DNA of 46,297 nt from Alphaproteobacteria bacterium (GCA_024236055.1 JACKLF010000008.1:1-46297), one strand, 5' to 3'; shown: positions 32,811 to 42,360, counted from the stretch's first letter. Notes: generated by a model not told the origin, from the letters alone. Numbers and translations: made by a program.

Positions 32811-33674
32811 ATGCGTCTGGATGATCTGCGCGAAACCGAGAATGTCGACGACCGCCGCGGACGGGGCGGGTTCGGCATGGGACCGCGCGTCGCGATGGGT
32901 GGCGGCGGGTTGGGCCTGGTGGCGGTCATCGTTCTGTCGCTGCTGTTCGGGGTCGATCCGGGCCAGTTGCTGGGTGGCGATCCCGGCGCGGTCCAGGGCG
33001 ACAGCCCTGTTTACGGTCCGTCGGGCGGTGGCGGTCCGCGCGCCGACGACGCGGCCTATGACTTTTCGCGCCGGATCGTGGGATCGGCGGAAGACATCTG
33101 GCCGGCCCTGTTGCAGCAGCAGGGCGTGCGGTTTCAGTCCGCGACCTTCACCGTCTATGACGCGGTCACGCCGACCGGCTGCGGCACCGGCCAGGCCGCG
33201 GCGGGGCCGTTCTATTGCCCGGCGGACGCGCACATCTATCTGGACCTGAGTTTCTTCAACGAGCTGGGCACGCGCTTCGGTGCGCCCGGCGATTTCGCCC
33301 GCGCCTATGTCATTGCCCATGAATATGGCCATCACATCCAGAACCTGATGGGCACGATGGACAGCCACCGTGCCGGCATGGCGGGGGCCACCGGCGATTC
33401 GGTGCGCACCGAGCTGCAGGCCGACTGTTATGCGGGCGTGTGGGCATATCACGCCAACCAGCGCTTCAACATGCTGGAAGCGGGCGATGTCGAGGAAGGT
33501 CTGGCCGCCGCATCGGCGGTGGGCGACGATACGCTGCAGAAGGAGGCGCGCGGTTATGCCGTGCCCGATAGTTTCACCCACGGCACCAGCACGCAGCGCA
33601 TGCGCTGGTTCCGGCGTGGGCTTGATGGCGGCCAGATGGCCGCGTGTGACACTTTTTCGGCGGGGCGGCTTTAG
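32811..33674 (+). CDS. YpfJ-family neutral zinc metallopeptidase
   Basis: A 287-residue putative metallopeptidase (PF04228 type). A charged N-terminus (RLDDLRETENVDDRRG) precedes a Gly-rich turn and one membrane segment at about 34-48 (GLGLVAVIVLSLLFG), so the catalytic part would be periplasmic. The zinc motif is HEYGHH (HExxH form) in AYVIAHEYGHHIQNLMG. The later family motifs ELQADCYAGVWA and TQRMRWFRRG are both present; Glu in the first is the third zinc ligand. CGTGQA and FYCPADAHIYLD are also typical. The length is normal. It is followed two bases later by the permease gene, so the two are likely co-transcribed, though no functional link is known. Confidence 0.9.
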   Translation: MRLDDLRETENVDDRRGRGGFGMGPRVAMGGGGLGLVAVIVLSLLFGVDPGQLLGGDPGAVQGDSPVYGPSGGGGPRADDAAYDFSRRIVGSAEDIWPALLQQQGVRFQSATFTVYDAVTPTGCGTGQAAAGPFYCPADAHIYLDLSFFNELGTRFGAPGDFARAYVIAHEYGHHIQNLMGTMDSHRAGMAGATGDSVRTELQADCYAGVWAYHANQRFNMLEAGDVEEGLAAASAVGDDTLQKEARGYAVPDSFTHGTSTQRMRWFRRGLDGGQMAACDTFSAGRL

Positions 33675-33676
33675 AC

Positions 33677-35161
33677 ATGACGACGGATGATGCGAAGGAA
33701 AGGGACGATGCGGCACACAAGGAGTGGGTCGCGTCGCTGGATTCCGGTTATCACCAGGCGCTGAAGCCGCGCCAGATCCAGATGATCGGGATCGGCGGGG
33801 CCATCGGCACCGGCCTGTTCCTGGGCGCCAGCGGACGCCTGCAGATCGCCGGGCCGTCGCTGGCGCTGGTTTACGGCGTGTGCGGTTTCTTCTGTTTCTT
33901 CATTCTGCGCGCGCTGGGCGAGCTGGTGATGTACCGGCCGACCGCGGGCAGCTTTGTCTCCTATTCGCGCGAGTTCCTGGGCGAGAAGGCATCGTTCGTC
34001 GCCGGCTGGATGTTCTTCCTGAACTGGGCCCATGCCGGCATCGTCGATATCACCGCGGTGGCGCTCTACATGCATTACTGGGGCACCTTCGCCGATGTGC
34101 CCCAATGGGTGTTCGCCGCCATCGCGCTGGGCATCGTGGGCGGCATGAACCTGATGGCGGTGGCCTGGTTCGGCGAGATGGAATTCTGGTTCTCGCTGAT
34201 CAAGGTGGGCGCGCTGGTGATCTTCTTGCTGCTGGCGGGCGCGCTGCTGGTCAGCGGGCATGGCGTGGGCGGTGTGACGCCGGGCCTGCATCTGGTCACC
34301 GCCAATGGCGGGGTCTTCCCGCATGGCGTGCTGCCCGCCATCGTCATCGTGCAGGGCGTGGTCTTTGCCTATGCCGGTATCGAACTGGTGGGTACCGCGG
34401 CGGGCGAGGCGGAAAATCCCCGCGCCGTGCTGCCCAGCGCCATCAACAATGTGATCTGGCGCATCGCGCTGTTCTATGTCGGCTCGGTCTTCCTGCTGGT
34501 GATGCTGCTGCCCTGGACCGCCTACAAGGCCGGGGTCAGCCCCTTCGTCACGTTTTTCAGCGAACTGGGTGTGCCCGGCATCGGATCGGTCATGAACCTG
34601 GTGGTGCTGACCGCGGCGCTGTCCAGCCTCAATTCGGGGCTCTATTCCACCGGGCGGGTGCTGCGCTCGCTGGCGATGGGCGGATCGGCGCCCAAATACG
34701 TCGCCAAAATGAACGACGCCAAGGTGCCCTATAGCGGAATCCTGGTGACGCTGGTGATCTACGCCTTCGGCGTGCTGCTGAACTATTATGTGCCGGGCAA
34801 GGTGTTCGAGATCGTGCTGAACATCGCTTCGGTCGGCGTGGTCTCCACCTGGGTCTTTATCGTGGTGTGCCAGATGAAGCTGCGCGCTGCGCAGAACCGC
34901 GGTGAGATCGAACGGGTAAACTTCCGCATGCCCTTCGCGCCGGTGATGAGCTGGGCGACGCTGGCCTTCCTGGCCGGTGTGATCGTGCTGATGGGGCTGG
35001 ACTGGCCGATCGGCACCATGACGGTGGGCTGCCTGCCGCTGCTGGCGCTGGTGCTGGGTATCGGCTGGTGGATGCTGAAGGGCAGCCATCCCTTCGCGCC
35101 GGCCGCGCCCAGCTATATCGTCACCCACGCCGCCGAGACCGACAAGAATCCCAACACATGA
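33677..35161 (+). CDS. Amino-acid permease, APC family (AnsP/LysP-like)
   Basis: A 494-residue inner-membrane transporter with about twelve hydrophobic helices. The N-terminal signature of the amino-acid/polyamine/organocation family is clear (YHQALKPRQIQMIGIGG, AIGTGLFLGAS), where the GIGGAIGTGLF loop forms part of the substrate site. VFAYAGIELVGTAAGEAENP on helix 6 and INNVIWRIALFYVGSVF are also typical. The closest named proteins by motif are asparagine (AnsP) and general amino-acid permeases; the substrate cannot be fixed. It would import amino acids with protons. It ends at a strong bidirectional terminator shared with the PQQ dehydrogenase gene on the other strand. Confidence 0.9.
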   Translation: MTTDDAKERDDAAHKEWVASLDSGYHQALKPRQIQMIGIGGAIGTGLFLGASGRLQIAGPSLALVYGVCGFFCFFILRALGELVMYRPTAGSFVSYSREFLGEKASFVAGWMFFLNWAHAGIVDITAVALYMHYWGTFADVPQWVFAAIALGIVGGMNLMAVAWFGEMEFWFSLIKVGALVIFLLLAGALLVSGHGVGGVTPGLHLVTANGGVFPHGVLPAIVIVQGVVFAYAGIELVGTAAGEAENPRAVLPSAINNVIWRIALFYVGSVFLLVMLLPWTAYKAGVSPFVTFFSELGVPGIGSVMNLVVLTAALSSLNSGLYSTGRVLRSLAMGGSAPKYVAKMNDAKVPYSGILVTLVIYAFGVLLNYYVPGKVFEIVLNIASVGVVSTWVFIVVCQMKLRAAQNRGEIERVNFRMPFAPVMSWATLAFLAGVIVLMGLDWPIGTMTVGCLPLLALVLGIGWWMLKGSHPFAPAAPSYIVTHAAETDKNPNT

Positions 35162-35163
35162 AA

Positions 35164-35198
35164 AAACCGCCCCCACCCGGCAGGGATGGGGGCGGTTT
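35164..35198. terminator. Bidirectional terminator between permease and PQQ dehydrogenase
   Basis: AAACCGCCCCCA (35164-35175) pairs perfectly with TGGGGGCGGTTT (35187-35198) around an 11-base loop. The A-run on the left and T-run on the right serve both convergent genes. Confidence 0.85.
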
Positions 35199-35218
35199 GA
35201 CCGGTCAGGCCGTGTGGC

Positions 35219-37291
35219 TCAGCGTTCCTCGCGGAAGGTGCTGGCCTTGATCGCGGCGTCGGGCAGGGCGAAGGCCAAGAGGTCGGCGCCGGTGGACGAG
35301 CCCACGGCGGTGACGATGTACTGCTTGCCCTTGTGCATGTAGGTCATGGCGGCGCCGGTCTGCACCTTGTCCATGAACACCGCGCCCTTTTCCTCGCCCG
35401 TGGCCTTGTCATAGGCGCGCAGGCGGCAGCCTTTGCGGCCGTCAGCGTCGGTGAACAGGCCGCAATCGCCCACGATCACCAGGCTCTTGGTGGTGGTGGG
35501 GCCCAGAATGCCGCTCTGGCCGGTGCGCGGAATGTCCACGCCTTTCAGCAGCGGATGGTTCTTGATGTGGTCGGGGGTTTCGCCATGCACCACCTGCCAG
35601 GCGATCTCGCCCCTGGACAGGTCGATGGCGGTGACGGTGCCGTAGGGCGGCTTCATCAGCGGAATGCCCTCGATCGAGATCATGCCCGGCACGATGGGAT
35701 CGTTCAGCCCATCGGGCGCGCGCGGCCGCGAGAAACCACCCTTGCCGGTCAGGCTGGCGAAGCCGCCGAAGGTGCCGCCATTGGGATCGGCGCTGCCCGG
35801 TGCGGGCTGGCCGCCGCGCGGGAAGATCTTGCCGTCACGTTCGATCGCGCCGGTGATCTCGAACACGTTCTTGGCATAGACATAGACCATGTGGGTTTCG
35901 GGATCGTAGGACCCGCCCGGCCAGTTCACGCCGCCCTGCAGGCCCGGCAGGTTCAGGGTGCCGAAGATCTTGTCGTTGACGAAGGCCGGCGGTTCGTAGA
36001 GCGGGCCCATCTTGTAGTGGCTGGCGATTTCGCGGGCGCGCGCCTTGATGGTCGGCGTCCAGTCGACCAGCACGTCCTCGCTCACGCCCTGGCGGCAGAA
36101 GGCCGGGGGCTTGGTGGGCATGGGCTGGGTGGGCGAGTACCATTCGCCGGGCACATCGCCCTTGGGCACCTTCACCTCGGGGATCGGCCAGACCGGCTTG
36201 CCGTTGGTGCGGTCCAGGACATAGAGATAGCCCTGCTTGGTGGGCTGGGCGATCGCCTTGATCGTCTTTCCGTTGTGCGGGATGTCGCACAGGATGCCGG
36301 CGGCCGAGACGTCGCGGTCCCACAGCCCGTGATGGATCATCTGATAGTGCCACTTGCGCTGGCCCGTCTCGATGTCCAGGGCTACCAGGCTGTCGCTGAA
36401 CAGGTTGTTGCCGTGGCGCTGCACGCCCACCATGTCGGTGTTGGGCAGTTCGACGCCGCAATAGATCAGGCCCAGCTCGTCATCCGCCGACATGGGGGCC
36501 CAGCAGCCGACATTGCCGGCTTCCTCGGCCTGGCCGGGCACCAGCCATGTGTCGTAGCCGAACTCTCCCTTCTTCGGCAGGGTGTGGAATATCCACTTGC
36601 GCTGGCCGGTCTTCACGTCGAAGCCGCGGATATAGCCCTTGGTCGCGCCGGTCGGCGCGGCGCCGACCACCACCACGTCACGCACCACCAGCGGCGGCGC
36701 ATGCAGGCCGATGACGCCGCGATTGGGGTCCATGTCCTGGTCGTCGTTCAGGCGCAGGTCGACGCGGCCATCCTCGCCGAAGGCCGGATCGGGCATGCCC
36801 GTCTTCGCGTCCAGCGAGAACATGTTGTAGCCCTGGGTGACATAGATGACGCGCTCGTTGGTGCCATCGGTCCAATAGGCCACGCCCAGGCCGGGGCCGC
36901 GGCGGCTGCCGAAGCGCTGGCCTTCGTCATAGCGGTGCATCCACAAGAGCTCGCCCGTCGCGCCGTCCAGGCACACCACGTCGCGGCGGAAGCCGGCGGT
37001 GGTGTAGATGCGGCCGTTCACGAACAGCGGCGTGGACTGATAGTCGGCGTCCAGGTTCGGTCCCAGCGCATTGGTCGAGAAGCGCCACACCAGTTCGAGC
37101 TTGTTGAAGTTCTCGCCATTGATCTGGTCGAAGGGCACATAGCGCGCGCTGGTCATGTCATTGGCGTAATGCAGCCACTGGCTGTCCTGCGGCGCGGCCT
37201 GGGCGTTGGCGCCGGTCGCGGCAAGTTGGGGGCCCAGCAGCGCGAGGGCGGAAGTGCCGGCCATCATCGCCCGGCGGTCGATCGAAAACAT
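35219..37291 (-). CDS. Exported PQQ-dependent dehydrogenase (glucose dehydrogenase-like beta-propeller)
   Basis: A 690-residue quinoprotein that oxidises a sugar, polyol or alcohol in the periplasm with pyrroloquinoline quinone. The N-terminus is a signal peptide with paired Arg (SIDRRAMMAGTSALALLG, ending ANAQA). The body is an eight-bladed propeller with Trp docking motifs (GELLWMHRYDEG, GQRKWIFHT, GQRKWHYQMIHHGLWDRD); the last resembles the Gcd-type quinoprotein dehydrogenases. No CxxCH is present, so no haem domain is fused, and the membrane domain of Gcd is absent. A separate electron acceptor is needed. Start choice: GAGGA at the right distance favours ATG 37291 over ATG 37300. No PQQ synthesis gene is in the window. 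Confidence 0.9.
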   Translation of the reverse strand: MFSIDRRAMMAGTSALALLGPQLAATGANAQAAPQDSQWLHYANDMTSARYVPFDQINGENFNKLELVWRFSTNALGPNLDADYQSTPLFVNGRIYTTAGFRRDVVCLDGATGELLWMHRYDEGQRFGSRRGPGLGVAYWTDGTNERVIYVTQGYNMFSLDAKTGMPDPAFGEDGRVDLRLNDDQDMDPNRGVIGLHAPPLVVRDVVVVGAAPTGATKGYIRGFDVKTGQRKWIFHTLPKKGEFGYDTWLVPGQAEEAGNVGCWAPMSADDELGLIYCGVELPNTDMVGVQRHGNNLFSDSLVALDIETGQRKWHYQMIHHGLWDRDVSAAGILCDIPHNGKTIKAIAQPTKQGYLYVLDRTNGKPVWPIPEVKVPKGDVPGEWYSPTQPMPTKPPAFCRQGVSEDVLVDWTPTIKARAREIASHYKMGPLYEPPAFVNDKIFGTLNLPGLQGGVNWPGGSYDPETHMVYVYAKNVFEITGAIERDGKIFPRGGQPAPGSADPNGGTFGGFASLTGKGGFSRPRAPDGLNDPIVPGMISIEGIPLMKPPYGTVTAIDLSRGEIAWQVVHGETPDHIKNHPLLKGVDIPRTGQSGILGPTTTKSLVIVGDCGLFTDADGRKGCRLRAYDKATGEEKGAVFMDKVQTGAAMTYMHKGKQYIVTAVGSSTGADLLAFALPDAAIKASTFREER

Positions 37292-37329
37292 TGTCGGCAT
37301 TTCCTCTTTTTTTGTCGCAGATTGTATCC

Positions 37330-37341
37330 GCAAGGCCTTGC
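37330..37341 (-). promoter_or_regulatory. 12-base palindrome upstream of the PQQ dehydrogenase gene
   Basis: GCAAGGCCTTGC is a perfect palindrome 39-50 bases upstream of the start. A TACAAT hexamer, a possible -10 box, lies next to it at 37326-37321 on the minus strand. No matching -35 box is seen, so an activator site is one reading. Confidence 0.3.
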
Positions 37342-37409
37342 AACGGCGCATGATCTAAGCACATCGCAGGGAGCGGTAAAACCGGCTCCATGCCGCATGC
37401 CGGACCGGT

Positions 37410-37982
37410 CTAGCGATTGCTGCGCGGCGGCATAAGCAGGATGGGGCGGTAATTTTCCACCACCAGGCTGAACGGCGTGCCGTCGGGCGTTTCCAGCAGT
37501 GCGGTCAGGCGCAGCACGGTCCGGCTGTCGGGCCGGGAGACTTGCGACCGGGTCACGCGGTGGAAATTCAGCGGGCGGACGACCGCGCCGAAGGAGCGTT
37601 CGGTCTGGTCCAGGATTTCGTTCATTTGCGGGGTCAGGCGCGAAGGCCGGTACCAGTTGTCGGCTTCCGACAGGATATGTGCGCCGCACATCAGCCGCAC
37701 GCGGCGATAGCGCAGCAATTCGTTCGGGCCGGCCTGCAAGGCCGCGCGCACCTGCGCATCGGCGGGGCGGTCCTGGTAGACGCGCACCGCGCGAATTTCG
37801 GGCACTGCCGCCAGGTGCAGGTCGCCGCACCAGCGGGTGAGAATTTGCGTCGCGCTTTCAGGTCCGGCCAGGTCGGCTTTCAGCCGCGCCAGCGTGCCGG
37901 TTTTCGGCGCATCGGCTTTGGCAAGCGCGGGCGCTGCCAGGACGAACAGAAAAGCCAGTGCGATGTGCTTTGTGAATTTCAC
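37410..37982 (-). CDS. Secreted chorismate-lyase-like protein
   Basis: A 190-residue protein with a Sec signal peptide (MKFTKHIALAFLFVLAAPALAKA), so periplasmic. The mature part shows the block LRYRRVRLMCGAHILSEADNWY then RLTPQMNEILDQTERSFGAVVRPLNFHRV, which matches the pattern of the chorismate lyase (UbiC) / UTRA-like fold. UbiC itself is cytoplasmic and makes 4-hydroxybenzoate for ubiquinone; a secreted version is unlikely to do this, because chorismate is cytoplasmic. It may bind or transform another small aromatic acid. The stop of the DUF1684 gene lies 24 bases upstream on the same strand, so both probably belong to one operon read towards the PQQ dehydrogenase. Confidence 0.6.
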   Translation of the reverse strand: MKFTKHIALAFLFVLAAPALAKADAPKTGTLARLKADLAGPESATQILTRWCGDLHLAAVPEIRAVRVYQDRPADAQVRAALQAGPNELLRYRRVRLMCGAHILSEADNWYRPSRLTPQMNEILDQTERSFGAVVRPLNFHRVTRSQVSRPDSRTVLRLTALLETPDGTPFSLVVENYRPILLMPPRSNR

Positions 37983-38006
37983 TTAATCCGCCGCGCGCCC
38001 GATGCC

Positions 38007-38865
38007 TCAATGCGCCATGTGCGGATCGCGTTCGCCCGCGTGCATCGCCAATTCGATATTGTCCACCGCCACCGGGCAAGTGAAATGCGGCGAAGCGGCG
38101 CAGCTGGGATTGTAGGCTTCGTTGAAATCAGATGGTGACGGATTTGGGCGGAAATTTTCCATAGCTCCGCGACATCGACATAGCGGCCTGCGCTAAGCGC
38201 CCTTGCCGGTCAGTCGGTCGGTGAAGAAGGCGGCATGTCGGTGAGCTCTTTCGATCGCGGTTGCTGCCATAGAGCGCAGGGTGACGGCCTTCCAGTTCAG
38301 GGTGAAGCGCGCATCGCCGACATGGAAGAATCAGGCTTGTCGGTGCCGCGCGAGGCGGCAAGACGCGCGGCGGCAATTTGGGGTCGGGCGTGAAGCGGGC
38401 CTGCACGCGGAAGGTGGGGGTCGTAAGGATAGTAGAGACGCCCTTTGCGGCTTTACGCCGGCGCCTGCTGGTTGTAGACGAAGATGGCCAGCCTCGACAC
38501 CCGCGCGACCTGGGTGGATGGCTCGCCACATCGACATCGCGGTCGATGGGCACGGTTTTTTCCATCTGCGCGTTGGCGACAGGCTCGTTGTTCAGCATCG
38601 CGGTCAGCCTGCCGCCGTGAAAGCGTACCGTCAGCGGCCTTCGCACCGGGCTTGTTGTTCAGCGCCAGTTTCCGGCTTGCCGTCTCCACCAGCACGGCGG
38701 ACTGACCTTCGCCCAGATAGACGGAATCCCGGATCTTGAGCATGGCGTGGGGACGTCGGTACAGGCGCGGTTCTGGCCCGGCGATGCCGGACTTCCACAC
38801 CGCTGGTGTGGCGGCGGCTAGCAGTGAGGGCGCGGCGGCGGCGATGGCGAGGGCAGGCAGCGCAT
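38007..38865 (-). pseudogene. DUF1684 gene, frameshifted left copy with native C-terminus
   Basis: This is the left copy of a gene present twice. The true C-terminal end is here (VTI, then DFNEAYNPSCAASPHFTCPV, ending PHMAH with TGA at 38007-38009), matching the known end of DUF1684 proteins. The core from 38139 to the start codon at 38865 has at least a dozen single-base indels relative to the right copy, so no frame is kept; one extra base at 38130 also breaks the C-terminal part. The few differences that are not indels are not concentrated at third codon positions, so this does not look like ordinary decay. DUF1684 proteins are secreted or cytoplasmic proteins of unknown function. Confidence 0.8.
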
Positions 38866-38898
38866 GGGTCAAGCGTCCCGCAAAGCGGGCGCGCCGCA
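38139..38898 (-). repeat. Left copy of a 0.77-kb duplication (indel-rich)
   Basis: The segment 38139-38898 corresponds to 39717-40501. It begins at CGGATTTGGGCGG and ends at GCGCGCCGCA in both. The left copy is 25 bases shorter in total because of many small indels. Confidence 0.9.
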
Positions 38899-38989
38899 CC
38901 GTTGGATCCGCCTTGGCATCTGGACGCTTGATCTGACCCTGGCGCTGCGGCGCCAGGCTGGCGCAAAACAGGGGTATGGCGGGAAGATC

Positions 38990-39716
38990 ATGGCAGCGGT
39001 GCTGGCGGCGCTGTTTTGAATGGTGGCGCGACCCCGGCCAGTCCCTGCACCGACCTGAACGGGATGATGGTGGAAAACGGCCAGGTGCGCGCGGCGGTGG
39101 ACGTGCGTGCGGGCGAGGCACTGCGGCTGGGTGGCGTGCGTGTCGACGATCTGCCTGCCTTCTGCCGCATCACCGCCAGCGCCGGGCTGGACCGGCATTC
39201 CAATATCCTGATCGACCACGTGGCTGCCCGCACCTGATCGGTGGAACCACGTTGCTGGGCACCGGCAATGGCGGCTTTGCCGGGTCGATCTCGTTCGCGT
39301 TGCAGCGGCGGGCTGGCGCGGTTGCGCGTAATGAACACCGACATGGGGAACCTTTCCGCGTCCAGTGCAAGCTGGCGGGGGCACCGGGCGGCCGGAAATG
39401 CTCGCGACCGGGGTTATCGCTCCACCCAGAGATGACGCCGGTTGGAACGGCACTGACCGGGCTCTACTACGGCGGTGCGCGGGGCGCTATTTCGAGGGCT
39501 GTTCCACTGGCGGACATCAGCGCCGATGGAGGCCCAGCTTTATCCTGATGACTATGACGCCATACTGCCGGTGCGCCCGCCAACAACCGCACGCATCTGC
39601 ATCTGTCCTTCCCGTGCGGACTGGATGCATGCCACGCCCGAAAGCTGGCTGACGCATCCCATGTCGCGCTGGGCAGATGCGTGCTCGACCTGTACCGGCG
39701 CGCGATGGGGCGCGCC
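38990..39716 (+). pseudogene. Tannase / feruloyl esterase family, N-terminal half, frameshifted
   Basis: Translated pieces in several frames match the tannase/feruloyl esterase family (PF07519). They include LPAFCRITASAG (about 39150), GNGGFAGSISFALQ (about 39265), VMNTDMG (about 39330), the nucleophile motif YFEGCSTGGHQ (Ser codon at 39503-39505) and MEAQLYPDDYDAIL (about 39526). The family is about 500 residues and hydrolyses esters of gallic or ferulic acid, usually outside the cytoplasm; a short start MAAVLAAL at 38990 fits a signal peptide. Four or more frameshifts are needed. At 39716 the gene stops abruptly at the edge of the right DUF1684 copy, so the second half, with the catalytic Asp and His, is absent. 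It may be a true fragment or an assembly join. Confidence 0.75.
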
Positions 39717-40467
39717 CGGATTTGGGCGGAAATTTTCCATAGCCCGCGACATCGACATAGCGGCCCGCGCCATAAGCGCCCTTGCCGGTCAGTCGGTCGG
39801 TGAAGAAGGCGGCCATGTCGGTGAGCTCTTTCGGATCGCGGCTGCTGCCATAGAAGGGCAGGGTGACGGCCTTCCCGTTCAGGGTGAAGCGCGCATCGCC
39901 GACATGGAAGAACTGCTTGTCGGTGCCGCGCGAGGTGCGAAAGACGCGCGGCGGCAATTTGGGGTCGGGCGTGAAGCGGGCCTGCACGCGGAAGGTGGGG
40001 TCGTAAGGATAGTAGGAGACGCCCTTGAAGGCTTTGGCCGCCGGCGCCTGCTGGTTGTAGACGAAGATGCGCCAGCCCTCGACACCCGCGCCGACCTGGG
40101 TGGGATGGCCCGCCACATCGACATCGCGGTCGATGGGCACGGTTTTTTCCATCTGCGCGTTGGCGACAGGCTTGCCGTTCAGCATCGCGGTCAGCCTGCC
40201 GCCGTGAAAGCGTACCGTCAGCGGGCCTTTCGCACCGGGCTTGCTGTTCCAGCGCCAGCTTTCCGGCTTGCCGTTCTGGCCCACCAGCACGGCGGACTGA
40301 CCTTCGCCCAGATAGACGGAATCCTGGATCTTGAGCATGGCGTGGGGGACGTCGGCATAGGCGCGGTTCTGGCCCGCGATGTCGGACTTCCACACCGCTT
40401 CGGGTGTGGGCGCGGCGGCCAGCAGGAGCGGCGCGGCGGCGGCGATGGCGAGGGGCAGGCAGCGCAT
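39517..40467 (-). CDS. DUF1684 protein, right copy with intact N-terminus and replaced C-terminus
   Basis: The reading frame is clean from ATG 40467. It has a signal peptide (MRCLPLAIAAAAPLLLAAAP) and the DUF1684 core: YPYDPTFRVQARFTPDPK, the KQFFHVGDARFTLNGK strand pair and FFTDRLTGKGAYGAGRYVDV. Homology stops at GKFPPKS (base 39717). The frame then runs 67 more codons antisense to the tannase fragment, which is foreign to the family. Joining it at 39717 to the C-terminal part at 38138 would give the full 293-residue protein once one base at 38130 is removed. The role of DUF1684 is unknown; a signal peptide implies the periplasm. The tRNA-Thr gene on the same strand lies upstream. Confidence 0.75.
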   Translation of the reverse strand: MRCLPLAIAAAAPLLLAAAPTPEAVWKSDIAGQNRAYADVPHAMLKIQDSVYLGEGQSAVLVGQNGKPESWRWNSKPGAKGPLTVRFHGGRLTAMLNGKPVANAQMEKTVPIDRDVDVAGHPTQVGAGVEGWRIFVYNQQAPAAKAFKGVSYYPYDPTFRVQARFTPDPKLPPRVFRTSRGTDKQFFHVGDARFTLNGKAVTLPFYGSSRDPKELTDMAAFFTDRLTGKGAYGAGRYVDVAGYGKFPPKSGRAPSRAGTGRARICPARHGMRQPAFGRGMHPVRTGRTDADACGCWRAHRQYGVIVIRIKLGLHRR

Positions 40468-40501
40468 GGGTCAAGCGTCCCGCAAAAGCGGGCGCGCCGC
40501 A
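39717..40501 (-). repeat. Right copy of the 0.77-kb duplication (clean)
   Basis: Counterpart of 38139-38898. It carries the DUF1684 core, its start codon and 34 bases of leader. The frame is intact, in contrast to the left copy. Confidence 0.9.
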
Positions 40502-40557
40502 AGGATGGCTGGGTTTGCTGCGCGTCCCTCAAGGCGCTGTCGCGCGGGGCGCTTGGC

Positions 40558-40592
40558 ATTCAAAAGCCCTCGCACTGCGAGGGCTTTTGAAT
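40558..40592 (-). terminator. Terminator of tRNA-Thr
   Basis: A perfect 17-bp inverted repeat around one central base (ATTCAAAAGCCCTCGCA and its complement) begins right at the tRNA 3' end. The stem contains a T-run on the minus strand. Confidence 0.85.
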
Positions 40593-40666
40593 GGTGCCGG
40601 AGGAGAGAATCGAACTCTCGACCTACCCCTTACCAAGGGGTTGCGCTACCACTACGCTACTCCGGC
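40592..40666 (-). tRNA. tRNA-Thr (anticodon GGT)
   Basis: The minus strand folds as a 75-base tRNA with an encoded CCA end. The acceptor stem is GCCGGAG with CTCCGGC. The D arm is GCGTAGTGGTAGCGC. The anticodon stem ACCCC/GGGGT carries the loop TTGGTAA, anticodon GGT, which reads ACC and ACT threonine codons. The T arm is GAGAG-TTCGATT-CTCTC. All stems pair fully. Confidence 0.97.
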
Positions 40667-40809
40667 ATCCCTGAAGGCTTAGCCCGCCAGTGGTTAAGCA
40701 CCGATGGTCAAGCAAGGGAGCGCTGCTATAACGTAAGGGTCCGGCGAAGAAAAGCGCCCCTTTCCGGCAAATTGCTCAAAATCCAGCCGAAATCCCTCCA
40801 GACCGCCCC

Positions 40810-40983
40810 ATGGCCCGCTCTTCCCCCGAAAAACTTGCCGCCGCCCTGCGCGCGAACCTGAAACGCCGCAAGCAGGGGGGCGAGGAAGGCCGGGAGGACG
40901 GGGCTGCCGGGCAGGCGGGCGAATCGGGGCCCGCGCCCGAGGCACAGGCCCCGCCGGGGGCGGAAAATCCTGGCCCGGACTAG
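40810..40983 (+). CDS. Small basic/acidic protein preceding murA
   Basis: A 57-residue frame beginning MARSSPEKLAAALRANLKRRKQ. The first 22 residues form a basic amphipathic helix, and the rest is Gly/Glu/Pro/Ala-rich and probably disordered. The helix KLAAALRANLKRRK is a pattern I associate with small alphaproteobacterial proteins encoded just before murA. It has no signal peptide. The gene lies about 100 bases before murA on the same strand. Function is unknown; the short conserved helix could bind RNA or protein. Confidence 0.6.
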   Translation: MARSSPEKLAAALRANLKRRKQGGEEGREDGAAGQAGESGPAPEAQAPPGAENPGPD

Positions 40984-41079
40984 GGATTTTCGCCGGTTTT
41001 GCGGGCTTTGCCCCGCCCAGCGCCACGGGCTACAAGGGGCCCCGATTTTACCGGCTCCCAGAGGGGCTTTCGAGACGAT

Positions 41080-42359
<1,280 letters not shown>

Positions 42360-42360
<1 letters not shown>

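Noticed and set aside
35333..37435. A 700-residue plus-strand frame opposite the PQQ dehydrogenase
   Set aside because: It is a high-GC shadow frame; the minus strand shows a complete, recognisable quinoprotein with signal peptide and ribosome site.
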